The notes below the pieces were generated by a model. It searched no databases, was not told where the DNA came from, and saw only the letters and a list, made by a program, of their open reading frames with translations. From assembly GCF_905373215.1 (NCBI RefSeq), contig NZ_CAJPRT010000010.1, positions 1-64,000 on the forward strand: 64,000 nucleotides of DNA, written 5' to 3'. The first letter of the stretch is position 1. Every line of letters starts with the position of its first letter. This document shows positions 36,012 to 45,548 of this stretch, piece by piece. Origin of the DNA: an uncultured Campylobacter sp. (GTDB lineage Bacteria > Campylobacterota > Campylobacteria > Campylobacterales > Campylobacteraceae). The position numbers and the translations under genes were made by a program.

Positions 36012-36240
36012 ACTTTGCTTGCTCGCTTTTGGGCGTATTTTTCGCGCTAGGAAAGGCTAGGACCTTAAAGCTTTGCTTCCTATCCAAAAAGCTTATGGTG
36101 ATTACATCGCCGATTTTAAGCTCTTTGGCGGGCTTTGCCACGACGCCGTTTACGGCTACGACGCCGCTTTTGCACATATCTTCGCTGATGGCGCGCCGCT
36201 TGGTGATATTGACTGCGTTTAAAAATTTATCAATTCTCAT
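35995..36240 (-). CDS. S4-domain RNA-binding protein (Hsp15-like)
   Basis: 81 residues from the ATG at 36240 (MRIDKFLNAVNI). An upstream start at 36387 would overlap argG and add residues without S4 character. The S4 fold is visible in FLNAVNITKRRAISEDMCKSGVVAVNGV and KELKIGDVITI. Relatives bind rRNA on stalled or free 50S subunits. It opens the S4-tsaE-lptB operon and is divergent from argG. Confidence 0.88.
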   Translation of the reverse strand: MRIDKFLNAVNITKRRAISEDMCKSGVVAVNGVVAKPAKELKIGDVITISFLDRKQSFKVLAFPSAKNTPKSEQAKYVQEL

Positions 36241-36328
36241 AAACGTGAGTTTAGCGATATTTGCCTTAAAAGCAACTATTAAACTATTTTTGGTAGAATT
36301 TCGCCAAATTTTACGTAAAGGATTTGAG

Positions 36329-37549
36329 ATGGCAAAAGATGTAAAAAAGGTCGTTTTGGCGTATTCGGGAGGACTAGATACGAGCATTATTTTAAAGTGG
36401 CTCGGCGATACTTACGGCTGCGATGTGGTGACTTTCACCGCAGATATCGGTCAGAACGAGGATTTGGAGCCGATCAAAAACAAAGCTGTGAAACTAGGCA
36501 TCAAAAAGGAAAATATCTTCGTAGAGGATCTGCGCGAGGAATTTGTGCGCGATTACGTGTTCCCGATGTTTCGCGCAAATGCCGTTTATGAGGGCGAGTA
36601 TCTTTTGGGCACATCGATCGCGCGCCCGTTAATTGCTAAAAAACTAGTCGAAATTGCGAAAAAAACCGGCGCGGACGCCGTAAGCCACGGCGCGACCGGT
36701 AAGGGAAACGACCAAGTCCGCTTCGAGCTTGGCGCATACGCGCTAAATCCCGATATTAAGGTGATTGCGCCATGGAGGCTGTGGGATCTAAACTCTCGCG
36801 AGAAGCTGCTTGCTTACGCTAAGAAAAACGGCATCGATATCGCCTCAAAGCCCGGCAAGTCGCCGTATTCGATGGATGCGAATATCCTTCACATCTCCTA
36901 CGAGGGCTTGGTGCTGGAAGATCCCGCCCATGCGCCTGAGGAGGATATGTGGCGATGGACCGTAAGCCCTAAAAATGCGCCCGATAAGAGCGAGATTATC
37001 GAGATCGAATACGAACGCGGCGATCCCGTAAAGCTAAACGGCAAGGCACTTAAGCCGCACGAGATGCTGGCAGCACTTAACGAGCTCGGCGCTAAAAACG
37101 GCATCGGTAGGCTCGATCTAGTAGAAAATCGCTACGTCGGCATGAAGAGCCACGGCTGCTACGAAACTCCGGGCGGCACGATCATGCTAAAGGCTCACCG
37201 CGCGATTGAGAGCATCACGCTAGATCGCGGCGCGGCGCATCTAAAAGACGATCTAATGCCGCGCTACGCCGAGCTTATCTACAACGGCTTTTGGTTCAGC
37301 CCGGAGCGCTTGCTGCTTCAAGAGCTGATAAACAAATCCCAAGAGCACGTAAACGGCAAGGTTAAGCTAGAGCTTTATAAGGGCAACGTGACCGTGCTGG
37401 GCAGGGAAAGCAAGAGCGATAGTTTGTTTAATACCGATTTCGTAACGTTTGAAGAGGACAAGGTTTTCAATCAAAAAGACGGCGACGGATTTATCAAACT
37501 AAGCGCGCTAAGATTTATCATCGCGGGCAAGAACGGACGCAAGCTTTAG
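36329..37549 (+). CDS. argG: Argininosuccinate synthase
   Basis: 406 residues from the ATG at 36329, preceded by AAAGGATTTG. The frame stays open for 100 codons upstream, but that part is antisense to the S4 gene and not protein-like. The ATP pyrophosphatase loop AYSGGLDTS is at 11-19 and SHGATGKGNDQVRFE follows. It joins citrulline and aspartate in arginine synthesis. Confidence 0.96.
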   Translation: MAKDVKKVVLAYSGGLDTSIILKWLGDTYGCDVVTFTADIGQNEDLEPIKNKAVKLGIKKENIFVEDLREEFVRDYVFPMFRANAVYEGEYLLGTSIARPLIAKKLVEIAKKTGADAVSHGATGKGNDQVRFELGAYALNPDIKVIAPWRLWDLNSREKLLAYAKKNGIDIASKPGKSPYSMDANILHISYEGLVLEDPAHAPEEDMWRWTVSPKNAPDKSEIIEIEYERGDPVKLNGKALKPHEMLAALNELGAKNGIGRLDLVENRYVGMKSHGCYETPGGTIMLKAHRAIESITLDRGAAHLKDDLMPRYAELIYNGFWFSPERLLLQELINKSQEHVNGKVKLELYKGNVTVLGRESKSDSLFNTDFVTFEEDKVFNQKDGDGFIKLSALRFIIAGKNGRKL

Positions 37550-37722
37550 ATGAAATTTTGCCGCAGGGCGGGCAGGCAAATTTCACAAAACGAAATTTTA
37601 AAATTTATCGTAAAAATGCAAGCGGCTGCGGGCGAATTTCATAAAATTTCACGAAATTTTAGATCCGTCCGCGCCGCCCATAAAATTTTATAAATTTAAA
37701 GCTAAATTTAAAAGGATAATGG

Positions 37723-38166
37723 ATGAAAGTATTACTAATAAAAGACGTTAAGGGGCTCGGAAAGGCGGGCGAGGTAAAGGAGGTCAAGGACGGCTACGGC
37801 AATAACTTCCTAATCGGCAAAGGCTACGCCAAAGCCGCTACGACTGAGGTTTTGCGTAAATTTGAAGCGGATAAGAAAAAGCAAGCCGAGCTAGAAAAAT
37901 ACGAGGTTGCAAGCTTGCAAAAACTAGCCGAGGAGCTAGCTAAGATCCGCGTAAAGATCGTAAAGCAGACGGGCGAGAGCGGCGCGCTTTTCGGCTCGGT
38001 GACCAAAGATGAGATCGCAACCGCGCTAAAAGAGCAAAAAGGGATCGAAATCGATAAGAAAATTTTAGAGACCGAGGCTATCAAAACGACCGGGATCTAC
38101 GACGTAAATGCCAAGCTAAAGCACGGCATAAGCGCTAAATTTGAGATAGAGGTGGCTAGTGTTTGA
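37723..38166 (+). CDS. rplI: 50S ribosomal protein L9
   Basis: 147 residues. The N-terminal rRNA-binding domain (KDVKGLGKAGEVKEVKDGYGNNFL) leads into the long connecting helix and C-terminal domain. AAAAGGATA precedes the ATG. It overlaps hslV by 8 nt, a conserved Campylobacter arrangement. Confidence 0.97.
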   Translation: MKVLLIKDVKGLGKAGEVKEVKDGYGNNFLIGKGYAKAATTEVLRKFEADKKKQAELEKYEVASLQKLAEELAKIRVKIVKQTGESGALFGSVTKDEIATALKEQKGIEIDKKILETEAIKTTGIYDVNAKLKHGISAKFEIEVASV

Positions 38167-38707
38167 AGCGACTACCATTTTAGCCTACAAAGGCGCGAAG
38201 GGTTCCGTAATCGGCGGCGACGGGCAGGTTACGTTCGGAAACACCGTCTTGAAGGGCAATGCGACTAAAATTCGAAAGATCGGCAAAGAGGGTAACGTCT
38301 TGGCAGGCTTTGCGGGCAGCACCGCCGATGCGTTTAATCTTTTTGATATGTTTGAGAAGTGCTTAGATGGCGCAAAGGGCGATCTTTTAAGGGCCGTGAT
38401 AGAATTTAGCAAGCAGTGGCGCAAGGATAAGTATCTGCGAAAGCTCGAAGCGATGATGCTGGTGCTGGACCGCAAAAATATCTTTCTACTTAGCGGCACG
38501 GGCGATGTGGTAGAGCCGGACGACGGCAAGATCGTGGCGATCGGAAGCGGCGGAAATTATGCTCTTAGCGCGGCGCGAGCTTTGGATAAATTTGCAAGCT
38601 TAGACGAAGAGGAGCTCGTAAAGCAAAGCCTTAAAATCGCGGGCGAGATTTGCATTTACACGAACGAAAATATCAAAACATACGCAATTTGGGACGAAAA
38701 GAGATGA
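38159..38707 (+). CDS. hslV: HslV peptidase subunit of the HslUV protease
   Basis: 182 residues starting with GTG at 38159. The catalytic threonine exposed by processing is in ATTILAYKG (Thr5). GGDGQVTFG and AGFAGSTADAFNLF are family signatures. It forms the proteolytic core of the ATP-dependent HslUV complex. It overlaps rplI by 8 nt and hslU by 4 nt, so all three are coupled. Confidence 0.96.
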   Translation: MFEATTILAYKGAKGSVIGGDGQVTFGNTVLKGNATKIRKIGKEGNVLAGFAGSTADAFNLFDMFEKCLDGAKGDLLRAVIEFSKQWRKDKYLRKLEAMMLVLDRKNIFLLSGTGDVVEPDDGKIVAIGSGGNYALSAARALDKFASLDEEELVKQSLKIAGEICIYTNENIKTYAIWDEKR

Positions 38708-40023
38708 TGACGCCAAAGCAGATCGTAGAAAAACTAGACGAATATATAATTGGACAAAATAGCGCTAAACGCACGATAGCGGTGGCTTTGCGAAATCGCT
38801 ACCGCAGAATGGCGCTTGAAGATGAGATGAAAAACGAGGTAATGCCAAAAAACATCCTGATGATCGGATCTACCGGCGTAGGTAAGACCGAGATCGCGCG
38901 CAGGCTTTCGAAGATGTTCGGACTTCCTTTTATCAAGGTCGAGGCTAGCAAATACACCGAGGTAGGCTTCGTGGGGCGCGACGTGGAGAGCATGGTGCGC
39001 GATCTGGCCGCCGCGTCGGTAAATTTAGTGCGCGGCGAGGAATTTGAAAAGAATAAAGACAAGATCGATGATTATATCAAGCGTAAAATTTTAGAAAAAG
39101 TCCTTCCGCCGCTTCCGCGCGGAGCGAGTGAGGAGAAGGTCGCAGATTATGAAAAAAGCTACGAAAAGATGGCGGCCAAGCTCGAGCGCGGCGATCTGGA
39201 CGATCTTAGTATCGAGATCGAAGTAAGCGAAAATGCGCTTGAATCAAATCCGAATTTGCCGCCCGAGATGGCGAATATGCAGGAAAGCTTCATCAAGGTA
39301 ATCGGAATTTCGACGCGCAAAAGCAAAAAAGAGATGAAGGTCAAAGACGCCAAAGTTGCCCTTAAAAGCGAGGCTAGCGAGAAGGTTCTCGATATGGAGA
39401 GCATCAAAGCCGAAGCCGTTAGGCGCGCACAAAACGAGGGTATCATCTTTATCGATGAGATCGATAAGGTGGCGGTCTCAAGCGGCAATAGCGGCAGGCA
39501 GGATCCGAGCAAAGAGGGCGTACAGCGCGATCTGCTTCCGATCGTGGAGGGCAGCAGCGTAAGCACGAAATTCGGTAATATCGACACCGATCACATCCTT
39601 TTTATCGCCGCGGGCGCCTTTCATATCAGCAAGCCGAGCGATCTCATACCCGAGCTTCAGGGGCGCTTCCCGCTTCGCGTCGAGCTTGACAGCTTAGACG
39701 AGGCGGCGCTGTGCGAAATTTTAACCAAGCCAAAAAATTCGCTTCTTAAGCAGTACTCGGCGCTTTTAAAGACTGAGGGAGTGGAGTTAGAATTTAGCGA
39801 GGACGGAGTCAAGGCGATCGCGAAATTTGCGGCTAGCACGAACGAAAAGGTCGAGGATATCGGTGCTAGAAGGCTGCATACGATAATGGAAAAGGTGCTT
39901 GAGGATATCAGCTTCGAAGCGGATAAGTTTAAAGGGCAAAAGATCGTCGTGGATGAAAAGCTCGTAAGCGAAAAGCTCGCAGACATCGCAAGCGACGAGG
40001 ATCTGGCGAAATACATTTTATAA
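38704..40023 (+). CDS. hslU: HslU ATPase/unfoldase subunit of HslUV
   Basis: 439 residues from the ATG at 38704 (ATGATGA junction with the hslV stop). Walker A GSTGVGKT, Walker B IIFIDEID and the intermediate I-domain (about 110-235) are present. The sensor/C-terminal region ends EDLAKYIL, the tail that docks into HslV. Confidence 0.96.
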   Translation: MMTPKQIVEKLDEYIIGQNSAKRTIAVALRNRYRRMALEDEMKNEVMPKNILMIGSTGVGKTEIARRLSKMFGLPFIKVEASKYTEVGFVGRDVESMVRDLAAASVNLVRGEEFEKNKDKIDDYIKRKILEKVLPPLPRGASEEKVADYEKSYEKMAAKLERGDLDDLSIEIEVSENALESNPNLPPEMANMQESFIKVIGISTRKSKKEMKVKDAKVALKSEASEKVLDMESIKAEAVRRAQNEGIIFIDEIDKVAVSSGNSGRQDPSKEGVQRDLLPIVEGSSVSTKFGNIDTDHILFIAAGAFHISKPSDLIPELQGRFPLRVELDSLDEAALCEILTKPKNSLLKQYSALLKTEGVELEFSEDGVKAIAKFAASTNEKVEDIGARRLHTIMEKVLEDISFEADKFKGQKIVVDEKLVSEKLADIASDEDLAKYIL

Positions 40024-40531
40024 GGCGGCGCGGCAGTTACTCTTAGAAAACTACGGAGCCGCGGAATTTTGCGGATAGCGAAAATTATGCGCTCTTAGAA
40101 TTTGCAAAGCGCTGGAATTTCGGGCGCAAAATGTAGCGGAATTTTAAAATGCGCAGAATTTCGTCCTTTTAAATTTGGCGATGCTTTAAAATTTTAAGTC
40201 TGTAAAATTTCTAGGATGATTGAATTCTGCGCGGCGCGGACTATATATAATATAGTCGTGGGATGAAATTTAAAATTTCGCTGCTAGTTTATGAAGCCGC
40301 AAAATTTAGGTCGCGCAGAATTTGAAATAGATAAAATTTTGCGCCTAGGCGAGTAAAATTGAGCGCTACCGTGCGGCTTGAAATTTTAAAATTTCACCTG
40401 TTTGTGCGGCTTGGAATTTTAAAATTTCGACGCTCGTGCGGAGCTAGTTTGCACAAAACGAGATTTTAGAATTTACCCGCAAGGGCTTAGCGCTGCGGTT
40501 GCAAGATAAAATTTATAAATTTAAGGAAAAT
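40024..40531. other. Intergenic region between hslU and era
   Basis: About 500 bp. Contains AAATTT words throughout and a short tandem array at 40371-40446. No gene is supported. The TTG at 40499 that would extend era upstream has no ribosome site. Confidence 0.55.
40371..40446. repeat. Tandem repeat with 33-bp period
   Basis: GTGCGGCTTG is found at 40371 and 40404 and GTGCGG again at 40436 (spacing 33 and 32 bp). The first two units continue with an A/G and then AATTTTAAAATTTC. It lies just upstream of era. Confidence 0.75.
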
Positions 40532-41401
40532 ATGAAAAGCGGATTTGTAACGCTCATCGGGCGGACCAATGCGGGCAAAAGCTCGCTGTTAAACTATCTC
40601 TGCGGCGAGAAAATTTCGCTAGTCTCGCATAAAATTAACGCCACGCGCCGTAAGATTAACGGCATCGCGATGAACGGCGCAGATCAGGTGATTTTCACGG
40701 ACACGCCGGGGCTGCACGAAAGCGCCAAGCTGATGAATAAACTGATGGTCGAAGTAGCGCTCGGAGCGATTGAGGGCTGCGATTTGGTGCTGTTTTTGGC
40801 GCCCGTGCACGACGGTACCGCAGAATATGAAAAATTTTTAAATTTAAACCCCAGCACGAAACACATCGTGATTTTAACCAAAATTGACGAAGCAAACGAC
40901 GAAAAGATCGTGCAAAAGCTGCTGCAATATCAAAAATTTACCGATAAATTCGAAGCGATAATCCCCGTTAGCATCAAAAAAAAGGTCTATAAAAAGCAGG
41001 TTTTGGACGAAATTTGTAAAATTCTGCCCGAGCACGAGTACTTTTATGATCCTGAAATTTTAAGCGCTACCAATGAGCGCGAAATTTACCGCGACTTCAT
41101 ACTCGAGGCGATCTTTGAGAGTATGAGCGACGAGATCCCGTATTGCAGCGACGTCGTCATGGAAAAAGTAGTGGAAAAACCCGGTCTGATCTCGGTATAT
41201 GCGAGGATCATAACGGACACCAATTCACACAAAGAGATGTTGATCGGCAAAAACGGCGAGGCGATAAAGCGGATCGGAATTCGAGCCAAAAAGTTAATTT
41301 CAAATTTTTCTAAGGTCAAAATTTACTTAAAATTAACAGTTTTTGTAAAAAAAAGCTGGAAAAATGACGAATTTATGGTGAAAACCGATTTTATCTATTG
41401 A
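40532..41401 (+). CDS. era: Era GTPase
   Basis: 289 residues from the ATG at 40532, preceded by AAGGAAAA. The G1 loop is GRTNAGKS (the family more often has Pro in place of Thr), G3 is DTPG and G4 is TKID. A KH RNA-binding domain fills the C-terminal third (LIGKNGEAIKRIG). Era binds 16S rRNA and assists 30S maturation. Its stop codon overlaps the -35 box of the next operon's promoter. Confidence 0.95.
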   Translation: MKSGFVTLIGRTNAGKSSLLNYLCGEKISLVSHKINATRRKINGIAMNGADQVIFTDTPGLHESAKLMNKLMVEVALGAIEGCDLVLFLAPVHDGTAEYEKFLNLNPSTKHIVILTKIDEANDEKIVQKLLQYQKFTDKFEAIIPVSIKKKVYKKQVLDEICKILPEHEYFYDPEILSATNEREIYRDFILEAIFESMSDEIPYCSDVVMEKVVEKPGLISVYARIITDTNSHKEMLIGKNGEAIKRIGIRAKKLISNFSKVKIYLKLTVFVKKSWKNDEFMVKTDFIY

Positions 41402-41426
41402 CATTTTATTTTATTTCTATTAGTAT
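41398..41426 (+). promoter_or_regulatory. Promoter of the cts/MSHA-like operon
   Basis: TTGACA (41398-41403), a 17-nt spacer and TAGTAT (41421-41426). The -35 box uses the TGA stop of era. The first gene's GTGGAGT ribosome site and ATG follow at 41464. Confidence 0.65.
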
Positions 41427-41463
41427 TAGCAGCGTAGAAAATTTCATTTGAAAGTGGAGTGTT

Positions 41464-42981
41464 ATGGCAAAGAATAGTAAAAATGCTAGTTCGATTGTTG
41501 CGATTAACAAAGTCACGCAAACCATATTCGGTCTAAGTGAGAATGAAGTTTTCGAGCACGACTTCTCAAAAGCAAATCGTGCGAAGGAAACTTACGTCTC
41601 ATATATTCCGTATAAGGATATAATGACTGCGACGGTCGAGATAAGCAGATCGGTAGAGGACGCGGATCTTTTAGATGCGATCGTCGTTAAGGTGTATGAG
41701 GAGCTGGGGCTTGACACCGCTTTGGATTACAAAATAACTTATAGTGAGGTAATAGGCTCCGGCGACGATAGAATTTTTAACGTCTTCGTCGTGGATAACG
41801 CTAAACTCACTTCGGAATTCGATGCGATCGCCGCTAGGACGAACTACATCGATTACGTGGCAATGGCTCCGTTTTTATACGAGGGCTTGTATAATAGAGG
41901 CGTCCTAACTCGCGACGGAATCGACTGCTTCATCTACTTGCAGCGCGACGATGCCTTTTTAGTAGTGTATCAAAACGGCGAATATTTTCAATCCCGCCAA
42001 GTAAGATACAACCTAAAATTCTTGCATGAAAAATATGTCGAGCTAGTCGGTAGCAGAGTCGATGAAGAGAGCTTTTATAGACTGCTCTCCAAACAGGGAG
42101 TAAATTTAGAAAATCCGACCGAACGCGATTATATGATCCAAATTTTTGACGATATGTTTTACTACATCAACGACGTGTTGAACGGTATTAGTAAAATTTA
42201 CAACGTCAATATTCAAAACGTTTATATCGGAACGGATATCGGTAAAATTCCTGCGATCGAGGTTTTCGTAGAAAATAATCTAAAGCTAAGATACAAGGAT
42301 TTTAATTTTAACGTTGCAATCAACGCAAAAGATTATCCGCTCACTCAGCTAGATATTTTGATGTTCTTGGTAGGTCAAGATTATTTGGTTACCAAAGACG
42401 ATGATCACAACTACTCGCCGTTTATGAGACCTCCGCCTTTGACCCAAAGATCAACCGGCAAGCTGATAGGCTATATGCTGCTAGGCTGCTTACTTGGCGC
42501 TGTGTATCCTGCGTATAACTTCGGCTATGGATATTATAATAATATGGTAGCTAATGATAAAACTAGCGAATATCAGGGATTAGAAGATCAGATGGTTCCT
42601 GCTAGAGCCGAAAGTGCGCGTTTGGATAAAGAGACTAAAGAGGTAAATGCCCAGGCTGCTAAGAGTGGTAAGGAGCTTAACGACAGGCGCGATCTAATTA
42701 ATGCCATCTTAGATAAGAAAAATAATTACGCTATGAAGGGTGTTTCTATTTTTGAGCTAACCAATATGGTCGTTAAAAATAAGGGTAATATGGTTAGGAT
42801 CGGTGATGAGAATAGGACTCTAACTGTTCAGGTGCGCACCAAAAACGACAAGCAAATGACCGAGCTTTTAGAGGATATCAGTAAAAAAGAGGTGTATGGC
42901 GTGGATACTAAAACAATCGCGCTGCAAGAGGGCAATAAAACCGTCTTTTACGATAGCAACATCAGTGTGGAGGTTAAATAA
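41464..42981 (+). CDS. PilM/GspL-like (MshI-position) inner-membrane assembly protein
   Basis: 505 residues. The N-terminal ~330 residues look like the cytoplasmic actin-like domain of PilM/GspL proteins, though I see no strong phosphate loop. One membrane helix follows (about 335-358), then a ~145-residue periplasmic part that is helical first and ends with a small beta domain, like PilN/GspL. So it may combine PilM and PilN. It is the first of nine overlapping genes, which are laid out like MSHA I-J-K-L-M-N-E-G. It probably anchors the secretion ATPase to the membrane. Confidence 0.7.
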   Translation: MAKNSKNASSIVAINKVTQTIFGLSENEVFEHDFSKANRAKETYVSYIPYKDIMTATVEISRSVEDADLLDAIVVKVYEELGLDTALDYKITYSEVIGSGDDRIFNVFVVDNAKLTSEFDAIAARTNYIDYVAMAPFLYEGLYNRGVLTRDGIDCFIYLQRDDAFLVVYQNGEYFQSRQVRYNLKFLHEKYVELVGSRVDEESFYRLLSKQGVNLENPTERDYMIQIFDDMFYYINDVLNGISKIYNVNIQNVYIGTDIGKIPAIEVFVENNLKLRYKDFNFNVAINAKDYPLTQLDILMFLVGQDYLVTKDDDHNYSPFMRPPPLTQRSTGKLIGYMLLGCLLGAVYPAYNFGYGYYNNMVANDKTSEYQGLEDQMVPARAESARLDKETKEVNAQAAKSGKELNDRRDLINAILDKKNNYAMKGVSIFELTNMVVKNKGNMVRIGDENRTLTVQVRTKNDKQMTELLEDISKKEVYGVDTKTIALQEGNKTVFYDSNISVEVK

Positions 42982-43634
42982 TGAAAAAGAAAAGTTCATT
43001 AGATCAACTTGATCAATGGTTTGCCTCCAAGGGAAATAGTGCAAATAACTATTTTTACATAGCTTTGTTGTTTGTAGGTGTGGTAGCTTACTTTATTTTG
43101 AGTGGCTATGCGGATCCGTATTTAGAGGAGAGTGAAACAAATCTAAGTACTGCCACGACGAAGCTTGAAGGCGCACAAAGAGAGTATAACGAGTTTTTTG
43201 GCGGTGATCCTAAAGCTTTCGTTGATAATAAGCGCAATATCCTCAATGGTGCTAGGACCAACCTTAACAATATTATTGAAGAGCGTGGGTATCTAGACGG
43301 CAAGCTAAAAGAAATTTCAAAGCTTACCTATAATGAAAAGAACTGGGCTAAATTTATGGATAGCCTCTCAACGATCGCAGAGAATAACAATATTAAAATT
43401 TATGCTATTCATAGCGATAGAAGAGAGCCTAGCATCAAACAAATTTTTCAGCCTGAGGCTTTGCTGGATATAGATGTAAAATTTGAAGGAGCATTTTCGA
43501 ACGTCCTTAGGTATATCAACCTTATCGAACAATCGGAGATGATCGTAGATGTAAATAAGATGGATATCAATGCCACTAAAAACGGCAAAATCGGTGGAAG
43601 CATCGGTATATCTATCTGGGGAGTAAATTACTAA
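42981..43634 (+). CDS. PilO/MshJ-like membrane protein
   Basis: 217 residues with one N-terminal membrane helix (about 24-42), a periplasmic coiled-coil (about 45-105) and a C-terminal alpha/beta domain. This is the classic PilO/GspM fold order. It shares one base with the preceding and following genes (TAATG junctions). It would dimerise with the preceding protein in the alignment complex. Confidence 0.7.
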   Translation: MKKKSSLDQLDQWFASKGNSANNYFYIALLFVGVVAYFILSGYADPYLEESETNLSTATTKLEGAQREYNEFFGGDPKAFVDNKRNILNGARTNLNNIIEERGYLDGKLKEISKLTYNEKNWAKFMDSLSTIAENNNIKIYAIHSDRREPSIKQIFQPEALLDIDVKFEGAFSNVLRYINLIEQSEMIVDVNKMDINATKNGKIGGSIGISIWGVNY

Positions 43635-44062
43635 TGAAAAAGTTAATTTTATGCTCTTTGCTACTTTCTACTGCTCTATTTGCTGTAGATAATAATCAGA
43701 CGGTGGCGCCTAGTAATGGAGCCTATAAAGCTAAATACGATGCGATATTCGATGATCTTAGTAAGCCTAGAGTGGGTCTTAGCGATGAGCAGATAGCTTC
43801 TTTGCAAGATCCGTTTTATCCTAAAGAAGCCAATGCGCCTAGAGAAGCTAATCAGCAGGTGGACCTAGGTTATCAGCTAGTAGGTATTATGGGCGATAAG
43901 GTTAAGCTAAACGATAAATGGTATGGTTTGGGCGAGTATGTAGGCTCATATAAGATCGTGCAAATAACGGGTAATAGCGTTATTATTACCAACGACGATG
44001 AAAATAAAGTCGAACTAACACTAAAACAAGGAAGTCAAAATGTCATTATTACATATAAGTAA
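43634..44062 (+). CDS. Periplasmic PilP/MshK-like protein
   Basis: 142 residues with a signal peptide (about 1-17). A flexible stretch contains DPFYPKE, and a small beta domain follows (YQLVGIMGDKVKLNDKWYGLGEYVG to NKVELTLK). It resembles the homology region of GspC/PilP, which links the inner-membrane complex to the secretin. The gene overlaps the secretin start by 23 nt. Confidence 0.65.
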   Translation: MKKLILCSLLLSTALFAVDNNQTVAPSNGAYKAKYDAIFDDLSKPRVGLSDEQIASLQDPFYPKEANAPREANQQVDLGYQLVGIMGDKVKLNDKWYGLGEYVGSYKIVQITGNSVIITNDDENKVELTLKQGSQNVIITYK

Positions 44063-45548
44063 AAAGCTTAGCATAGCTGCTATGCTTGCTTTGTCTGTTA
44101 CGGCTACTAGTCTATATGCCGCTCCCGCAACTGCAGGTAACTGCGATAGGAAGGCGCTAAATATCAAGATTAACGATACCGTTACGCTAAACGAGATGCT
44201 AACGCAGCTATCCGATATGTGCCGCTTTTCGGTGGTAGCAAAAGACGCTATCGCTCAAGAGGAGATGAGTAAGCCACTGCAAGGCGTAAGCATCAAAGAC
44301 CTTTCTTTACGCGAAGTTTTAGATCTACTCATAAAAGAGAATAATCTAAGCTATGAGTATTCTCATGGTATATTAAAAATTTCGGCGCTAGAGACTAGGA
44401 CTTTTAAGGTGGATTACATCACTTCTATTAGAGAAGGCACTGCTGTTACTAAATCTTCTGTCGATTCCGCACCTACGAAAGTGGATGATAGCGACGATAA
44501 AGAAAATAAAGAAGATAATAAGATCACTACCAAAGAGAAATTTGATTTTTGGGAGAAGATTAGCGAGGAAATCACCTCTGTTTTAAATAACGGTACTGAA
44601 AAATACGTCGCAGTCGCTCCTATTATAAATCAAAATGCCGGTTTAGTGACCGTTACTGCTATGAAGTCTCAGATAGCTCGCGTCGATAGATATCTAAGCG
44701 GTATGCAAAAACGCCTTAGTCGCCAAGTCTTGCTAGACGTAAATATCATATCTGTCGAGCTAAATAACGAATACACTACCGGTATTGATTGGAGTAAATT
44801 TCAACTAGGATTTAATACCTATGTAGGCGGGGATCCAAAGAAACTTTCAGGCTATCACATAGATAACGGCAATAGAGGAAAAGCTAGCGATACTCATGGA
44901 ACTTGGACGATAGGGGCTAATCTAAATTTCAATATCGACGGTTTGATTAACTTCCTAGAGACTAAAGGTAAAACTAAGATTATTTCAAGCCCTAAAGTAA
45001 CTACGATGAATAATCAGCCTGCTATTATCTCTGTAGGTGATACCATTAACTACGTATTGAAATCTACTACTACAGGTGATTATCAAGGCGGGGATACTCA
45101 GTCGGATGATCAGTATTCAATATTTGTAGGTATTCTTTTGAATATCTTGCCTGAAATTTCAGATGATAATAGGATTATGCTACGAATCAATCCATCTTTA
45201 AGTTCTCTTAAATATGCTGAAGATAATGTAAGGAGAGAGAATGGCAGAAGAGATATCGCACCTGATACTTTGCAAAAGAAACTCTCGAGTGTAGTTTGGG
45301 TAGATGATGGCGATACTGTAATTTTAGGTGGTTTAATCGGCGCAACTAAGTCCAAGAATAACACTAGGGTGCCTGTACTAGCCGAAATTCCGCTAATCGG
45401 AAATCTTTTCAAAAGCACTGCCGATGTTTTGAGCACATCGGAGCTAATATTCGTAGTAACTCCACATATCATCGACAATACCGGCGCGCCGCTTGCTACC
45501 TCTCTTAAAGAGCTAGGTTACTCAAAATCCATCTACGAAAATGAGTAA
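44040..45548 (+). CDS. ctsD: Secretin (outer-membrane channel) of the Cts transformation system
   Basis: 502 residues with a signal peptide. An N0/STN-type domain (about 45-115: LNEMLTQLSDMCRFSVVAKD) is followed by a charged linker and the secretin core. The core ends with the family signature VVWVDDGDTVILGGLIG and VPVLAEIPLIGNLFKS (about 425-470). It forms the multimeric outer-membrane gate. The position between PilP-like and MshM-like genes equals mshL. The ctsD name follows the C. jejuni locus order from memory. AAGGAAGT precedes the ATG. Confidence 0.88.
   Translation: MSLLHISKKLSIAAMLALSVTATSLYAAPATAGNCDRKALNIKINDTVTLNEMLTQLSDMCRFSVVAKDAIAQEEMSKPLQGVSIKDLSLREVLDLLIKENNLSYEYSHGILKISALETRTFKVDYITSIREGTAVTKSSVDSAPTKVDDSDDKENKEDNKITTKEKFDFWEKISEEITSVLNNGTEKYVAVAPIINQNAGLVTVTAMKSQIARVDRYLSGMQKRLSRQVLLDVNIISVELNNEYTTGIDWSKFQLGFNTYVGGDPKKLSGYHIDNGNRGKASDTHGTWTIGANLNFNIDGLINFLETKGKTKIISSPKVTTMNNQPAIISVGDTINYVLKSTTTGDYQGGDTQSDDQYSIFVGILLNILPEISDDNRIMLRINPSLSSLKYAEDNVRRENGRRDIAPDTLQKKLSSVVWVDDGDTVILGGLIGATKSKNNTRVPVLAEIPLIGNLFKSTADVLSTSELIFVVTPHIIDNTGAPLATSLKELGYSKSIYENE

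Noticed and set aside
36029..36328. 100-codon N-terminal extension of argG
   Set aside because: It is antisense to the S4-domain gene; the ATG at 36329 has a ribosome site and matches the usual ArgG start.
36241..36387. 49-codon extension of the S4-domain protein
   Set aside because: It would overlap the start of argG and lacks family similarity; ATG 36240 begins the standard S4 fold.
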